DNA from: Streptomyces reniochalinae
GTDB taxonomy: Bacteria > Actinomycetota > Actinomycetes > Streptomycetales > Streptomycetaceae
Length of the DNA stretch: 64,000 bases
Direction: 5' to 3'
Assembly: GCF_003323735.1 (NCBI RefSeq)
Contig: NZ_QOIM01000040.1
Location: 399,607 to 463,606 of the forward strand
Shown here: positions 25,620 through 34,630 of the stretch, piece by piece
Layout of the letters: each line of letters opens with the position of its first letter
How positions within the stretch are numbered: position 1 is the stretch's first letter
Translations under genes and position numbers: made by a program
Notes under the pieces: model-generated
The model's database searches: none
The model's input: only the letters and a program-made list of their open reading frames with translations
Told to the model about the DNA's origin: nothing

Positions 25620-26966
25620 ATGACCGGACACGGCAGACACCGCGCCCGCCTCACCCTGGCGGCCGCCGCGCTCCTCACCGGAGCGTTCGCGGTCCCCGGT
25701 CAGGCGGCACAGCAGCCCGGCCACGTGGCCGACGATGAGCGGGTGCTCGTCTTCTCCAAGACGGCCGGATTCCGCCACGACTCCATCCCCGACGGGATCG
25801 CAGCCCTCCAGCAACTCGGCGCCGAGCACGGCTTCACCGTCGACGCGACCGAGGACGCCACCGCGTTCACCGGGGAGAACCTGGACCGGTACGACGCCGT
25901 GGTCTTCCTCTCCACCACGGGCGACGTGCTCGACCAAGGGCAGCAGGAGGCGTTCGAGAAGTACATCGGCGAGGGCGGCGGCTACGTCGGTGTGCACGCC
26001 GCCGCCGACACCGAGTACGACTGGGAGTGGTACGGCGGCCTGGCCGGCGCCTACTTCTCCTCCCACCCGGCGGTCCAGCCCGCCACCATGGAGATCGAGG
26101 ACCGCGGCCACCCGGCGACCGCCCACCTGGACGAGAGCTGGGAGCGCACCGACGAGTGGTACGACTACCGCTCCAACCCGCGCGAGCACGCCCACGTGCT
26201 GGCCACCCTCGACGAGGACTCCTACACCGGCGGCACCATGGGTGAGGACCACCCCTTCGCCTGGTGCCAGGAGTACTCCGGCGGCCGCGCCTTCTACACC
26301 GGCGCGGGGCACACCAAGGAGTCCTACGCCGACCCCGCCTTCCGGCAGCACCTGCTGGGCGGCCTCCAGTACGCCACCGGAGCCGTACAGGCCGACTGCC
26401 GTCCCGAGAGCGGCTACACCCCGCTGTACGACGGCAACGGACTGGACGGCTGGAAGCAGGCGGGGCCCGGCTCGTTCGAGGAGAGCGAGGACGGGACGCT
26501 CACCAGCAGCGGCGGCATGGGCCTGCTGTGGTACGCACAGCGTGAGTTCTCCTCCTACTCGCTGAAACTCGACTGGAGGATGGCGAGCGAGGACGGGGAC
26601 GACAACTCCGGCGTCTTCGTCGGGTTCCCCGGCTCCGACGACCCGTGGTCCGCCGTCGACAACGGCTACGAGATCCAGATCGACGCCACCGACACCGACG
26701 AGAAGACCACGGGTTCCGTCTACGGCTTCCAGTCCGCGGACCTGGCCGCCCGCGACGCGGCCCTCAACCCGCCGGGGGAGTGGAACACCTACGAACTCCG
26801 CGTCGAGGGCGAGCGCCTGCGCATCTACCTGAACGGCACCCTCGTCAACGACTACACCAACACCGACCCGGCCCGCAGCCTCACGGACGGCCACGTGGGT
26901 CTCCAAAACCACGGGGACGGCGACGAGGTGGCGTTCCGCGACGTGCGCATACGGCAACTGGACTGA
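25620..26966 (+). CDS. Secreted ThuA-domain protein with DUF1080 (3-keto-disaccharide hydrolase-like) domain
   Basis: 448 residues. A Sec signal (LTLAAAALLTGAFAVPGQA) precedes a ThuA domain (about residues 40-255): LVFSKTAGFRHDSIPDGI, DAVVFLSTTGDVL and GGGYVGVHAAADTEYDW are typical of this glutamine-amidotransferase-like fold. From about residue 265 comes a DUF1080 jelly roll (YTPLYDGNGLDGWKQ, SGVFVGFP, YEIQIDATD, YELRVEGERLRIYLNG), a family that includes 3-keto-disaccharide hydrolases. With the oxidoreductase and isomerase upstream, an oxidise-then-cleave route for glycosides is plausible. ATG at 25620 follows GAGGGGAGG. A hairpin terminator lies just after it. Confidence 0.87.
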   Translation: MTGHGRHRARLTLAAAALLTGAFAVPGQAAQQPGHVADDERVLVFSKTAGFRHDSIPDGIAALQQLGAEHGFTVDATEDATAFTGENLDRYDAVVFLSTTGDVLDQGQQEAFEKYIGEGGGYVGVHAAADTEYDWEWYGGLAGAYFSSHPAVQPATMEIEDRGHPATAHLDESWERTDEWYDYRSNPREHAHVLATLDEDSYTGGTMGEDHPFAWCQEYSGGRAFYTGAGHTKESYADPAFRQHLLGGLQYATGAVQADCRPESGYTPLYDGNGLDGWKQAGPGSFEESEDGTLTSSGGMGLLWYAQREFSSYSLKLDWRMASEDGDDNSGVFVGFPGSDDPWSAVDNGYEIQIDATDTDEKTTGSVYGFQSADLAARDAALNPPGEWNTYELRVEGERLRIYLNGTLVNDYTNTDPARSLTDGHVGLQNHGDGDEVAFRDVRIRQLD

Positions 26967-26979
26967 CCGAGACACCACA

Positions 26980-27010
26980 CCCGGGGGCCCGCCACGCGAG
27001 GGCCCCCGGG
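26980..27010 (+). terminator. Hairpin terminator after ThuA/DUF1080 gene
   Basis: CCCGGGGGCCC (26980-26990) pairs with GGGCCCCCGGG (27000-27010) around a 9-base loop, 13 bp after the stop. It separates this operon from the ebo-like operon. The next 210 bp to 27222 show no clear operator. Confidence 0.65.
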
Positions 27011-27222
27011 CCCGGCCCGGTGGCCGGCGGGGCCGTGGGCGGGCGTTCCCCGGGCCGGAACGGGCGGGCACAACCGGCCCGCGTCCGCCGGGCAACCGCA
27101 CCGCCGACGCACCGAAGGCACCGGAGGCTACGCAAGAAGCGCTCCCCGTGGGGAACGGGGCGACATGGGGCCGCCCGCCGCAGGCGCCCCGCACCGCACG
27201 GCAAGGCACAAGGGAGGACAGC

Positions 27223-28353
27223 GTGAGCACACCACCGCGCACGGGCCTGTGGCTCATAGGCGCCAGAGGGTCCGTAGCCACCACGACGATCACCGGCGCC
27301 ACCGCCCTCGCCGCGCGACTGACCCCACCCACAGGGCTCGTGACCGAGACACCCCCGTTCGCCGGTGCCTCGCTGCCACCCCTGGACTCCCTCGTCTTCG
27401 GCGGTCACGACACGGCCAGCTGCCCTCTCCCCAAGCGGGCCGAGGCCCTCGCCGAGGCGGGCGTCGTCCCGCACGGGCTCCCCTCCGCGCTCCACGCCGA
27501 ACTCGCCGCGGCCGACGCCGCGATCCGTCCCGGCGCGCCCGCTCCGGCCTCCGACCGCCGCGACGAGGACGCCCTCATCGACACCTGCGCGCACGACATC
27601 ACCGAGTTCGGACGCACACACGGCCTCGCCCGCACCGTCGTCGTCAACGTCGCCAGCACGGAACCCCATCCGGCCTCCCCGCAAGGGCCTCTCCCACCCA
27701 GCTCCCTCTACGCCGCCGCGGCGCTCCGTGCCGGGTGCCCGTACGTCAACTTCACGCCATCCACCGGACTGCACCACCCCCGCCTCGCCGAGGCCGCACG
27801 CACGGCGGGCGTCCCCCACGCGGGCCGGGACGGCAAGACGGGACAGACCCTGCTGCGGTCCGTACTGGCGCCGATGTTCGCGCAGCGGGCCCTCGCCGTG
27901 CGGGCCTGGTCCGGCAGCAACCTGCTCGGCGGCGGCGACGGCGCGGCCCTCGCGGACCCGGCGGCGGCAGCCGCCAAGAACGCGGGCAAGGAACGGGTAC
28001 TCGCCGACAACCTGGGCGCACTCCCCGAGGGAGAGGTGCACATCGACGACGTCCCCGCGCTGGGCGACTGGAAGACGGCCTGGGACCACATCGCCTTCGA
28101 CGGTTTCCTCGGCTCCCGCATGATCCTCCAGACCATCTGGCAGGGCTGCGACTCGGCGCTCGCCGCACCGCTCGTCCTCGACCTCGCCCGCCTGCTGGCA
28201 CGCGCCGACGAACTGCGCCTCGCCGGACCCGTCGAGGGCCTGGGCTTCTACTTCAAGGACCCCGACAGCGGGCCCGCCGACCTGCACGGGCAGTGGCGCG
28301 CGCTGCTCGGCCTGGCAGCCCGTCTCACCCCGGCCTCCGGAGGCGCCGCATGA
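27223..28353 (+). CDS. Inositol-3-phosphate synthase-like protein, first gene of ebo-like operon
   Basis: 376 residues, of the myo-inositol-1(3)-phosphate synthase family that converts glucose 6-phosphate to inositol phosphate using NAD. Seen are the Rossmann start GLWLIGARGSVATTTITGA, FGGHDTAS, VVVNVASTEP, NFTPSTGLHHP, the lysine-bearing GRDGKTGQTLLRSVLAPMF and WSGSNLLGGGDG. GTG at 27223 follows AGGGAGGA. Its stop overlaps the next ATG. Known ebo clusters carry a dehydroquinate-synthase-like cyclase (EboD), absent here. This enzyme may be its functional counterpart, giving a cyclitol; that is inference. It may also act on another sugar phosphate. Confidence 0.85.
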   Translation: MSTPPRTGLWLIGARGSVATTTITGATALAARLTPPTGLVTETPPFAGASLPPLDSLVFGGHDTASCPLPKRAEALAEAGVVPHGLPSALHAELAAADAAIRPGAPAPASDRRDEDALIDTCAHDITEFGRTHGLARTVVVNVASTEPHPASPQGPLPPSSLYAAAALRAGCPYVNFTPSTGLHHPRLAEAARTAGVPHAGRDGKTGQTLLRSVLAPMFAQRALAVRAWSGSNLLGGGDGAALADPAAAAAKNAGKERVLADNLGALPEGEVHIDDVPALGDWKTAWDHIAFDGFLGSRMILQTIWQGCDSALAAPLVLDLARLLARADELRLAGPVEGLGFYFKDPDSGPADLHGQWRALLGLAARLTPASGGAA

Positions 28354-29450
28354 CGGGGCGCGGGCCCGGGCGCGCGGCCGCGTGGGCGCAACTCCTGCGT
28401 GTCTCAGCCCTGTTCACGGTGCCCGGAGACGCACTGGCGGGGGCGGCGGCGGCAGGACGCGTCCCGACACGCGGCACGGTGCTGGCCGCCGGATCCTCGC
28501 TGTGCCTGTACGAGGCGGGCATGGCGCTCAACGACTGGGCCGACCGGGACGAGGACGCCCGCGAGCGGCCCGAGCGGCCTCTGCCCTCAGGGCGCATCCA
28601 CCCGGCGGCGGCCCTCGCGGCAGCGGGCGGCCTGACCGCGGCAGGGCTGGCGCTGGCCGCCCGCGCCGGACGGCTCCCCCTCGCGACCGCGACCGCGCTG
28701 GCCGCCACCGTGTGGGCCTACGACCTGCGCCTCAACCGCACCCCTGCCGGGCCTGCGGCCATGGCGACGGCCCGTTTCCTCGACGTCCTGCTGGGAGCGG
28801 CGGCGGCCGGCGTCGCGGCCCCGCTCCCCTCGGACGGCGCCGCCGCGCCGCGGGCGCGTGAGCGCCGCGTACGCGACGCCTCCCGCGCCCGCGACGTGTG
28901 GGGCGCGGCGGCGCTCATGGGCGGTCACACCCTCGCCGTGACCGCGGTCTCGCGGCGGGAGACGCAGGGCGGTGCACCCGGGGTGCCGCTCGCCGCGCTC
29001 GGCGCCGTCGGCGCGATCTCCGCGTGGACGGCGCGGCGGCGCACCCCGCTGGCGCTGACCGCGAGCGCCGTGTACGCCGCGACCGCCTCGCGGCCCCTCC
29101 TGCACGCCGCGCTCAACCCCTCCCCACCGCTGCTCCAGCGGGCGGTCGGCGGCGGCATCCGCGCCATGATCCCGCTCCAGGCGGCGCTCGCGACGGGCGC
29201 CGCCCGCGCCACCGATGTGGCGGGTGCGGCGGCCCGTGTCCCGGAGTCCGCCGCGGCGGGCGCCCGCCCCGCGCAGGCCGGTCGAGGAGGCGCCCGTTCC
29301 GCCGTGCCGGCCCAAGCGGGGGGAGTCCGCCCCGGCGCGGGGGGAGCCCCCCTCGCCGAGAGGGGTACAGGGCGTGGACCGGCGGCCGTCGCGCTGCTCG
29401 CGCTGCTGCCCCTCGCCCGCCGCATGTCCCGGAAGGTCAGCCCCACATGA
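28350..29450 (+). CDS. eboC: UbiA-family prenyltransferase (EboC-like)
   Basis: 366-residue polytopic membrane protein of the UbiA superfamily, which transfers prenyl chains to acceptors. The first Asp-rich motif is intact: NDWADRDEDARERPERPLPSG (here NDWADRDED, near residue 58). The second is weaker (YDLRLNRT, near residue 130). Hydrophobic helices fill the rest. A Pro/Gly/Ala-rich insert near residues 290-345 separates the last helix, LLALLPLARRM. ATGA overlaps couple it to both neighbours. In ebo clusters EboC is the membrane component, implicated in moving a precursor to the periplasm in Nostoc. Confidence 0.8.
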   Translation: MTGRGPGRAAAWAQLLRVSALFTVPGDALAGAAAAGRVPTRGTVLAAGSSLCLYEAGMALNDWADRDEDARERPERPLPSGRIHPAAALAAAGGLTAAGLALAARAGRLPLATATALAATVWAYDLRLNRTPAGPAAMATARFLDVLLGAAAAGVAAPLPSDGAAAPRARERRVRDASRARDVWGAAALMGGHTLAVTAVSRRETQGGAPGVPLAALGAVGAISAWTARRRTPLALTASAVYAATASRPLLHAALNPSPPLLQRAVGGGIRAMIPLQAALATGAARATDVAGAAARVPESAAAGARPAQAGRGGARSAVPAQAGGVRPGAGGAPLAERGTGRGPAAVALLALLPLARRMSRKVSPT

Positions 29451-30421
29451 CGCGGAACCCACGCACGCACCCGCAGCAGCCACCGCAGAACCCGGCGCTA
29501 CGGTACGCGTACGGCACCAACGGCCTGGCCGACCTGCGGCTGGAGGACGCGCTCGGCCTCCTCGCCGACCTCGGCTACGCGGGCGTCGGACTGACGCTCG
29601 ACCACATGCACCTCGACCCGCTCGCCCCCGGCCTGGCGGCCCGTACCGCGCGGGTGGCCAGGGCGCTGGAGCGGTACGGGCTGACAGCCACCGTCGAGAC
29701 GGGGGCGCGCTACGTGCTCGACCCGCGCCGCAAGCACCACCCGACGCTGCTCGACCCGGACGCCGAGGCCCGCGCCGCGCGGACCGAACTGCTGCTCAAA
29801 GCCGTGCGCGTGGCCGCCGACCTGGGGGCGCACGCCGTGCACTGCTTCAGCGGGAAGCTGCCAGAGGGGACCGCGCAGGAAGAGGGCTGGAGGCGGCTCG
29901 CGGAAGGCGTCGGCTCGGTGCTCGACGCCGCGCAGGCCGCGGGCGTCCCGCTCGCGATCGAGCCCGAGCCCGGCCACCTCCTCGGCGACCTGGCCGGATT
30001 CGACCGGCTGCGCACCGGGCTCGGCAGCCCCGCACTGCTCGGCCTCACCCTCGATGTCGGGCACTGCCAGTGCCTGGAGGCCGAACCACCCGACGCCTGC
30101 GTACGGGAGGCGGCGCCGTGGCTGCGGCACGTGCAGATCGAGGACATGCGGCGCGGCGTGCACGAACACCTGCCGTTCGGCGAGGGGGAGATCGACTTCC
30201 CGCCCGTACTGGCGGCGCTGCGCGAGGTCGGCTACGACGGGCTGGTCACCGTCGAGCTGCCCCGCGACTCGCACGCGGGACCTGAACGGGCCGCCTCCTC
30301 ACTGGAGTTCCTCACCGCCGCGGAGTCCGGTGCCCGCACCCCGGGCGAGACCACGGCCGTCGGCTCCGCCGCCCGCACCGCCGACGCCACGCCACCACGG
30401 CAGGAGGCCGCGCCATGCTGA
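29447..30421 (+). CDS. Xylose-isomerase-like TIM-barrel protein in ebo-like operon
   Basis: 324-residue AP-endonuclease-2-type TIM barrel. Visible parts are YGTNGLADLRLEDAL, GYAGVGLTLDHMHLD, ATVETGARYVLDP, CFSGKLP, IEPEPGHLLGDL (metal Glu, near residue 171), TLDVGHCQCLE, HVQIEDMRRGVHEH and VTVELPRDSH. These supply the expected Glu, Asp, His and Glu metal ligands. It is distinct from EboE further down the operon. ATG at 29447 overlaps the stop of the UbiA gene, and its own end overlaps the eboA start by 7 bp. The low-complexity Ala/Thr tail (last about 35 residues) is probably dispensable. Confidence 0.82.
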   Translation: MTRNPRTHPQQPPQNPALRYAYGTNGLADLRLEDALGLLADLGYAGVGLTLDHMHLDPLAPGLAARTARVARALERYGLTATVETGARYVLDPRRKHHPTLLDPDAEARAARTELLLKAVRVAADLGAHAVHCFSGKLPEGTAQEEGWRRLAEGVGSVLDAAQAAGVPLAIEPEPGHLLGDLAGFDRLRTGLGSPALLGLTLDVGHCQCLEAEPPDACVREAAPWLRHVQIEDMRRGVHEHLPFGEGEIDFPPVLAALREVGYDGLVTVELPRDSHAGPERAASSLEFLTAAESGARTPGETTAVGSAARTADATPPRQEAAPC

Positions 30422-31116
30422 CCCCGCTCGCCTCGCTCCGTACCGGTCTCGAACTGCGCCTGACCGCTGACGCGCGCGCCTGGCTGCACCTGGCGCTGTC
30501 CGAGGCGGCCGACGCCGGCGAGCACGACCAGGCCCGTGGACTGCCCCCGTGGGAGCGGCACTTCGTCACCGCGGGCCGCCGGTGCCACACCACCCAGCAG
30601 CAGCAGGGCTCGTCCCCCGACCCCGTCGACGCCGCCCGCGTGCTCATCCTGCACGCCGCCGCGCCCGGCACCGACGCCGTCGTCGCGCTCTACCGGCGCG
30701 GCTCGGCCGACGAGCGGCGGGCCGTCTTGCTGGCACTGCCGCACCTGGACCCGCCGCCGGCGGCCGGGGCGGCCCTCGGCCTGGTGGAGGACGCGCTGCG
30801 GACCAACGACACCCGGCTGGTCGCCGCCGCGCTCGGCCCGTACGCCGCCGCGCACCTGGACGCACACCAGTGGCGCCACGGCATCCTCAAGTGCCTGTTC
30901 ACCGGCGTGCCGCTGGCCGCCGTCACCGGACTCGAACACCGGGCGGCGGGCGACGGCGAACTCGCCAGGATGCTGGAGGACTACGCCCGCGAGCGCACCG
31001 CCGCGGGACGCGCCGTGCCCGAGGACCTCGGCCACGCGCTGCGCCTGGCCAGGTTCGACGAGACCCCGGCACGCCCGGCCAGCCCGCAGGACCGCGCCGA
31101 GGGATCCGAGTCGTAG
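30415..31116 (+). CDS. eboA: EboA-domain protein
   Basis: 233 residues, matching EboA of the ebo cluster: an alpha-helical, soluble protein of unknown activity. Recognisable stretches are RTGLELRLTADARAWLHLALSEA, WERHFVTAGRRC, ALPHLDPPPAAGAALGLVEDALRTND (quoted in part: LVEDALRTNDTRLVAAALGPY) and HQWRHGILKCLFTGVPL, a pattern like HEAT-type helical repeats. The ATG at 30415 has AGGAGG 7 bases upstream and overlaps the previous gene. No catalytic motif is visible; a scaffold or binding role is possible. Confidence 0.83.
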   Translation: MLTPLASLRTGLELRLTADARAWLHLALSEAADAGEHDQARGLPPWERHFVTAGRRCHTTQQQQGSSPDPVDAARVLILHAAAPGTDAVVALYRRGSADERRAVLLALPHLDPPPAAGAALGLVEDALRTNDTRLVAAALGPYAAAHLDAHQWRHGILKCLFTGVPLAAVTGLEHRAAGDGELARMLEDYARERTAAGRAVPEDLGHALRLARFDETPARPASPQDRAEGSES

Positions 31117-31177
31117 CAAGCCCCGTCGGCCGCCACAGCGAGAAGCGGTCGCCACAGCGAGGAGCGTGACGCCCACC

Positions 31178-32044
31178 ATGCCGTCCCCGACCCGCCGCAT
31201 CTTCGACCCGCACATCCACATGACGTCCCGCACCACCGATGACTACGCCGCGATGTACGACGCCGGGGTCCGCGCCCTGGTCGAACCGTCCTTCTGGCTC
31301 GGGCAGCCCCGCACCTCGCCCGCCTCCTTCTACGACTACTTCGACTCACTCCTGGGCTGGGAGCCCTTCCGCGCCGCGCAGTACGGCATCGCCCACCACT
31401 GCACCCTCGCGCTGAACCCCAAGGAGGCCAACGACCCGCGCTGCCTGCCCGTCCTGGACGAGCTGCCCCGCTACCTCCTCAAGGACGGTGTGGTCGCCGT
31501 CGGCGAGATCGGCTACGACGCGATGACCCCGGCGGAGGACACGGCGCTCGCGGCCCAGCTGGAACTCGCCCGCACCCACGAGCTGCCCGCGCTGGTGCAC
31601 ACCCCGCACCGGGACAAGGCGGCCGGACTGGCCCGCACTCTCGACGTCCTGCGCGAGTCCGGGCTGCCGCCCGCCTCCGTGGCGCTCGACCACCTCAACG
31701 AGACCACGGTCGGGCCCGCCGCGGACAGCGGCTGCTGGCTCGGTTTCTCCATCTACCCCGACACCAAGATGGACCCCGACCGCATGGTGCGCATCCTGCG
31801 GGTGCACGGCACCGAGCGGGTGCTGGTCAACTCGGCCGCCGACTGGGGCAGAAGCGACCCCCTCAAGACGGCGCACGTCGCCGACGCGATGCTCGCCGCC
31901 GGATTCGACGAGGACGACGTCGACCAGGTGCTGTGGCGCAACCCGGTCGCCTTCTACGGCCGAAGCGGCCGCCTCCGCCTCGACGCCACCGCCCCCGAGG
32001 CGCAGCTGTTCGAGGGCAACTCGATCCTGCGCGGCGGAGAGTGA
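31178..32044 (+). CDS. eboB: TatD-family metal-dependent hydrolase (EboB-like)
   Basis: 288 residues, amidohydrolase/TatD TIM barrel. The metal motif FDPHIHMTSRT (HxH, near residues 11-13), a Glu in VVAVGEIGYDAMT (near 112), LVHTPHRDK (His near 144) and ALDHLNETTV (His near 174) are present. NSAADWGRSDP supplies the final Asp. These are the expected metal ligands. ATG at 31178 is chosen; GTG at 31166 is four codons earlier in frame but would be almost on top of GAGGAG. It follows eboA after 61 bp, the only sizeable gap in the operon. EboB homologues are of unknown substrate. Confidence 0.83.
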   Translation: MPSPTRRIFDPHIHMTSRTTDDYAAMYDAGVRALVEPSFWLGQPRTSPASFYDYFDSLLGWEPFRAAQYGIAHHCTLALNPKEANDPRCLPVLDELPRYLLKDGVVAVGEIGYDAMTPAEDTALAAQLELARTHELPALVHTPHRDKAAGLARTLDVLRESGLPPASVALDHLNETTVGPAADSGCWLGFSIYPDTKMDPDRMVRILRVHGTERVLVNSAADWGRSDPLKTAHVADAMLAAGFDEDDVDQVLWRNPVAFYGRSGRLRLDATAPEAQLFEGNSILRGGE

Positions 32045-32057
32045 GGAGAGCGCGGCC

Positions 32058-33239
32058 ATGCGATTCCGGCACCCCGACGGCACCACCGTCCACCTCGCCT
32101 ACTGCACCAACGTCCACGCCGCCGAACAACTCGACGGCGTCCTCGACCAACTGACCGAGTACGCGGAGCCGGTACGGCGCCGGCTCCACCGCGACCGGCT
32201 CGGCATCGGCCTGTGGCTGGCCCGCGACGCCGCCCGCACCCTCACCGACGACCCGGCGGCCGTCCGCAGGCTGCGCACCGGGCTGGAGCGGGCGGGCCTG
32301 GAGGTCGTCACCCTCAACGGCTTCCCCTACCAGGGCTTCGGCGACAGCCACGTCAAGTACCGCGTCTACCGCCCCGACTGGACCGACGACGCACGCCTCG
32401 ACCACACCACCGACCTCGCCAGGCTGCTGACAGCCCTGCTGCCCGACGACGTACACGAGGGCAGCATCTCCACACTGCCGCTGGCCTGGCGCACCGGCTT
32501 CGACGCCGAGGCCCGGCACCGCGCGCTGACCCGCCTGCACACCCTCGCCGGGCGGCTGGACGCGCTGGAGGAGCTGACCGGGCGCTCCGTACGCGTCGGT
32601 CTTGAGCCCGAACCCGGCTGCACCGTGGAGACGACGGCCGACGCCGTCGAGGCGCTGACCGGGGAAGGCGGGCCGCCCCCGCACCGGATCGGCGTCTGCC
32701 TGGACACCTGCCACCTGGCCACCGCGTTCGAGGACCCCGCCAAGGCGGTCGCGGCGCTCGGCGAGGCCGGACTGACCGTCGTCAAGGCGCAGCTGTCGGC
32801 CGCCCTGCACGCCGAACACCCGGAGCGGCCCGAGGTACGCCACGCGCTCACCGAGTTCGCCGAGCCGCGCTTCTTGCACCAGACCCGCGCCCTCACCCCC
32901 GCGGGCACCCTGCGCGCCACCGACGACCTCGACCGGGCGCTCGCCCCCGGCGCCCTGCCCACCGAAGGACCCTGGCGGTCCCACTTCCACGTGCCCCTGC
33001 ACGCCCCGCTCGCCGAGCCGCTGCACGCCACCACCGGTGTGCTCCGAGCCGCCCTCACCCACCTGGTCGGCGGCCCGGCACCGCTGACCCGGCACCTGGA
33101 GGTGGAGACCTACACCTGGCAGGCCCTGCCGCCCGGACTGCGCCCCACCACCCGCGCCCAGCTCGCGGACGGCCTCGCCGCCGAGCTGGCCACGGCCCGC
33201 GACCTTCTCGTCGGCCTCGGCCTCAAGGAGCTGCCATGA
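32058..33239 (+). CDS. eboE: EboE, metabolite traffic protein (TIM barrel)
   Basis: 393 residues, matching EboE. The opening TVHLAYCTNVHAAEQLDGVLDQL is characteristic of the family (quoted in part as HLAYCTNVHAAE). Then LGIGLWLA, LEVVTLNGFPYQGFG, VKYRVYRPDW, VGLEPEPGCTVET (Glu near residue 186), GVCLDTCHLATAFE and FHVPLHAPL give a xylose-isomerase-like barrel with Glu/Asp/His metal ligands, and HLEVETYTWQALP near the C-terminus. ATG at 32058 has GAGGAG 10 bases upstream. Its stop overlaps the next start (ATGA). In cyanobacteria eboE belongs to the cluster needed for periplasmic delivery of a scytonemin precursor. Confidence 0.88.
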   Translation: MRFRHPDGTTVHLAYCTNVHAAEQLDGVLDQLTEYAEPVRRRLHRDRLGIGLWLARDAARTLTDDPAAVRRLRTGLERAGLEVVTLNGFPYQGFGDSHVKYRVYRPDWTDDARLDHTTDLARLLTALLPDDVHEGSISTLPLAWRTGFDAEARHRALTRLHTLAGRLDALEELTGRSVRVGLEPEPGCTVETTADAVEALTGEGGPPPHRIGVCLDTCHLATAFEDPAKAVAALGEAGLTVVKAQLSAALHAEHPERPEVRHALTEFAEPRFLHQTRALTPAGTLRATDDLDRALAPGALPTEGPWRSHFHVPLHAPLAEPLHATTGVLRAALTHLVGGPAPLTRHLEVETYTWQALPPGLRPTTRAQLADGLAAELATARDLLVGLGLKELP

Positions 33240-34630
33240 CCACCCCGCTGCTGGTCATCGACGTCGTCGGGCTCACCCCCGCGCTGCTGGAGCGGATGCC
33301 GAACCTGCGCGCCCTCGCGCGGGACGGCGCCTCCACCCCCCTGGCGACGGTGCTGCCGGCCGTCACGTGCGCCGCCCAGTCCACGTTCCTGACCGGCGAA
33401 CTCCCCACAGGCCACGGCATCGTCGGCAACGGCTGGTACTTCCGCGAACTCGGCGACGTCCTGCTGTGGCGGCAGCACAACGCGCTCGTCGGCGGCGAGA
33501 AGCTGTGGCACGCGGCCAGGGAGCGGCAGCCCGGCTACACGGTGGCCAACATCTGCTGGTGGTACGCGATGGGCGCCGACACCGACTGGACCGTCACCCC
33601 GCGCCCCGTCTACTACGCCGACGGCCGCAAGGAACCCGACTGCTACACCCGGCCCCCCGACCTGCACGACGAACTCGTGGCCGAACTGGGCGACTTCCCC
33701 CTGTTCACCTTCTGGGGGCCCGGCGCCGACCTCACCTCCTCGCAGTGGATCATCGACGCCACCCGCCACATCCTGCGCACCCGCCGCCCCGACCTGGCTC
33801 TGGCCTACGTCCCCCACCTCGACTACGACCTCCAGCGCCACGGCCCCGACGACCCGCGCGCACACCGCGCCGCCGCCGACGTCGACGCCGCCCTCGCCCC
33901 CCTGCTGGCCGACGCCCGCGCCGAAGGCCGCACCGTCGTCGTCCTGTCCGAGTACGGCATCACCCCGGTGAGCCGCCACGTCGACATCAACCGTGTGCTG
34001 CGCCGCGCCGGACTGCTGGAGGTCCACGCCCAGGACGGCATGGAGTACCTCGACCCGTGGACGTCGAAGGCGTTCGCCGTCGCCGACCACCAGCTCGCCC
34101 ACGTCTACGTCCGCGACCCCGCCGACCTGCCCGCCACCCGCGAGGCGCTGACCGGGGTGCCGGGCCTCGACGTCCTGCTGGACGAGACGGGCAAGAAGGA
34201 GGCAGGGCTCGACCATCCGCGCTCGGGCGAACTGGTCGCCGTCGCGGAGCCCGACGCCTGGTTCACCTACTACTACTGGCTCGACGACCGCCGCGCACCC
34301 GACTTCGCCCAGCTCGTCGAGATCCACCGCAAGCCCGGCTACGACCCCGTCGAACTGTTCATGGACCCCCACGACCCCTACGTCAAGCTGCGCGCCGCCG
34401 CCGCGCTGGCCCGCAAGAAGACCGGCATGCGGTACCGCATGGCCGTCGTCCCCCTCGACCCGTCACCGATCCGCGGCAGCCACGGCAGGCTGCCGGACCG
34501 CACCGAGGACGGACCCGTCCTCCTGTGCTCACGCCCCGACGCACTCGGCGCCGCGGCGAAGACCCGTCCCTTCCCCGCCACCGACGTCAAACGCCTGCTC
34601 CTCGATCTCGCACTGGGAGATGCCTCATGA
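33236..34630 (+). CDS. eboF: Nucleotide pyrophosphatase/type-I phosphodiesterase (EboF-like)
   Basis: 464-residue phosphodiesterase of the alkaline phosphatase superfamily. LLVIDVVGLTPALL holds the first metal Asp (residue about 8). VTCAAQSTFLTGELPTGHG contains the Thr/Ser nucleophile region. YVPHLDYDLQRHGPD supplies Asp and His, VVLSEYGITPV the next site, and VADHQLAHVYV the last His. There is no signal peptide, so it is cytosolic. It is joined to eboE and to the next gene by ATGA overlaps. It would remove a phosphate or nucleotide from the pathway intermediate; the substrate is unknown. Confidence 0.86.
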   Translation: MTTPLLVIDVVGLTPALLERMPNLRALARDGASTPLATVLPAVTCAAQSTFLTGELPTGHGIVGNGWYFRELGDVLLWRQHNALVGGEKLWHAARERQPGYTVANICWWYAMGADTDWTVTPRPVYYADGRKEPDCYTRPPDLHDELVAELGDFPLFTFWGPGADLTSSQWIIDATRHILRTRRPDLALAYVPHLDYDLQRHGPDDPRAHRAAADVDAALAPLLADARAEGRTVVVLSEYGITPVSRHVDINRVLRRAGLLEVHAQDGMEYLDPWTSKAFAVADHQLAHVYVRDPADLPATREALTGVPGLDVLLDETGKKEAGLDHPRSGELVAVAEPDAWFTYYYWLDDRRAPDFAQLVEIHRKPGYDPVELFMDPHDPYVKLRAAAALARKKTGMRYRMAVVPLDPSPIRGSHGRLPDRTEDGPVLLCSRPDALGAAAKTRPFPATDVKRLLLDLALGDAS

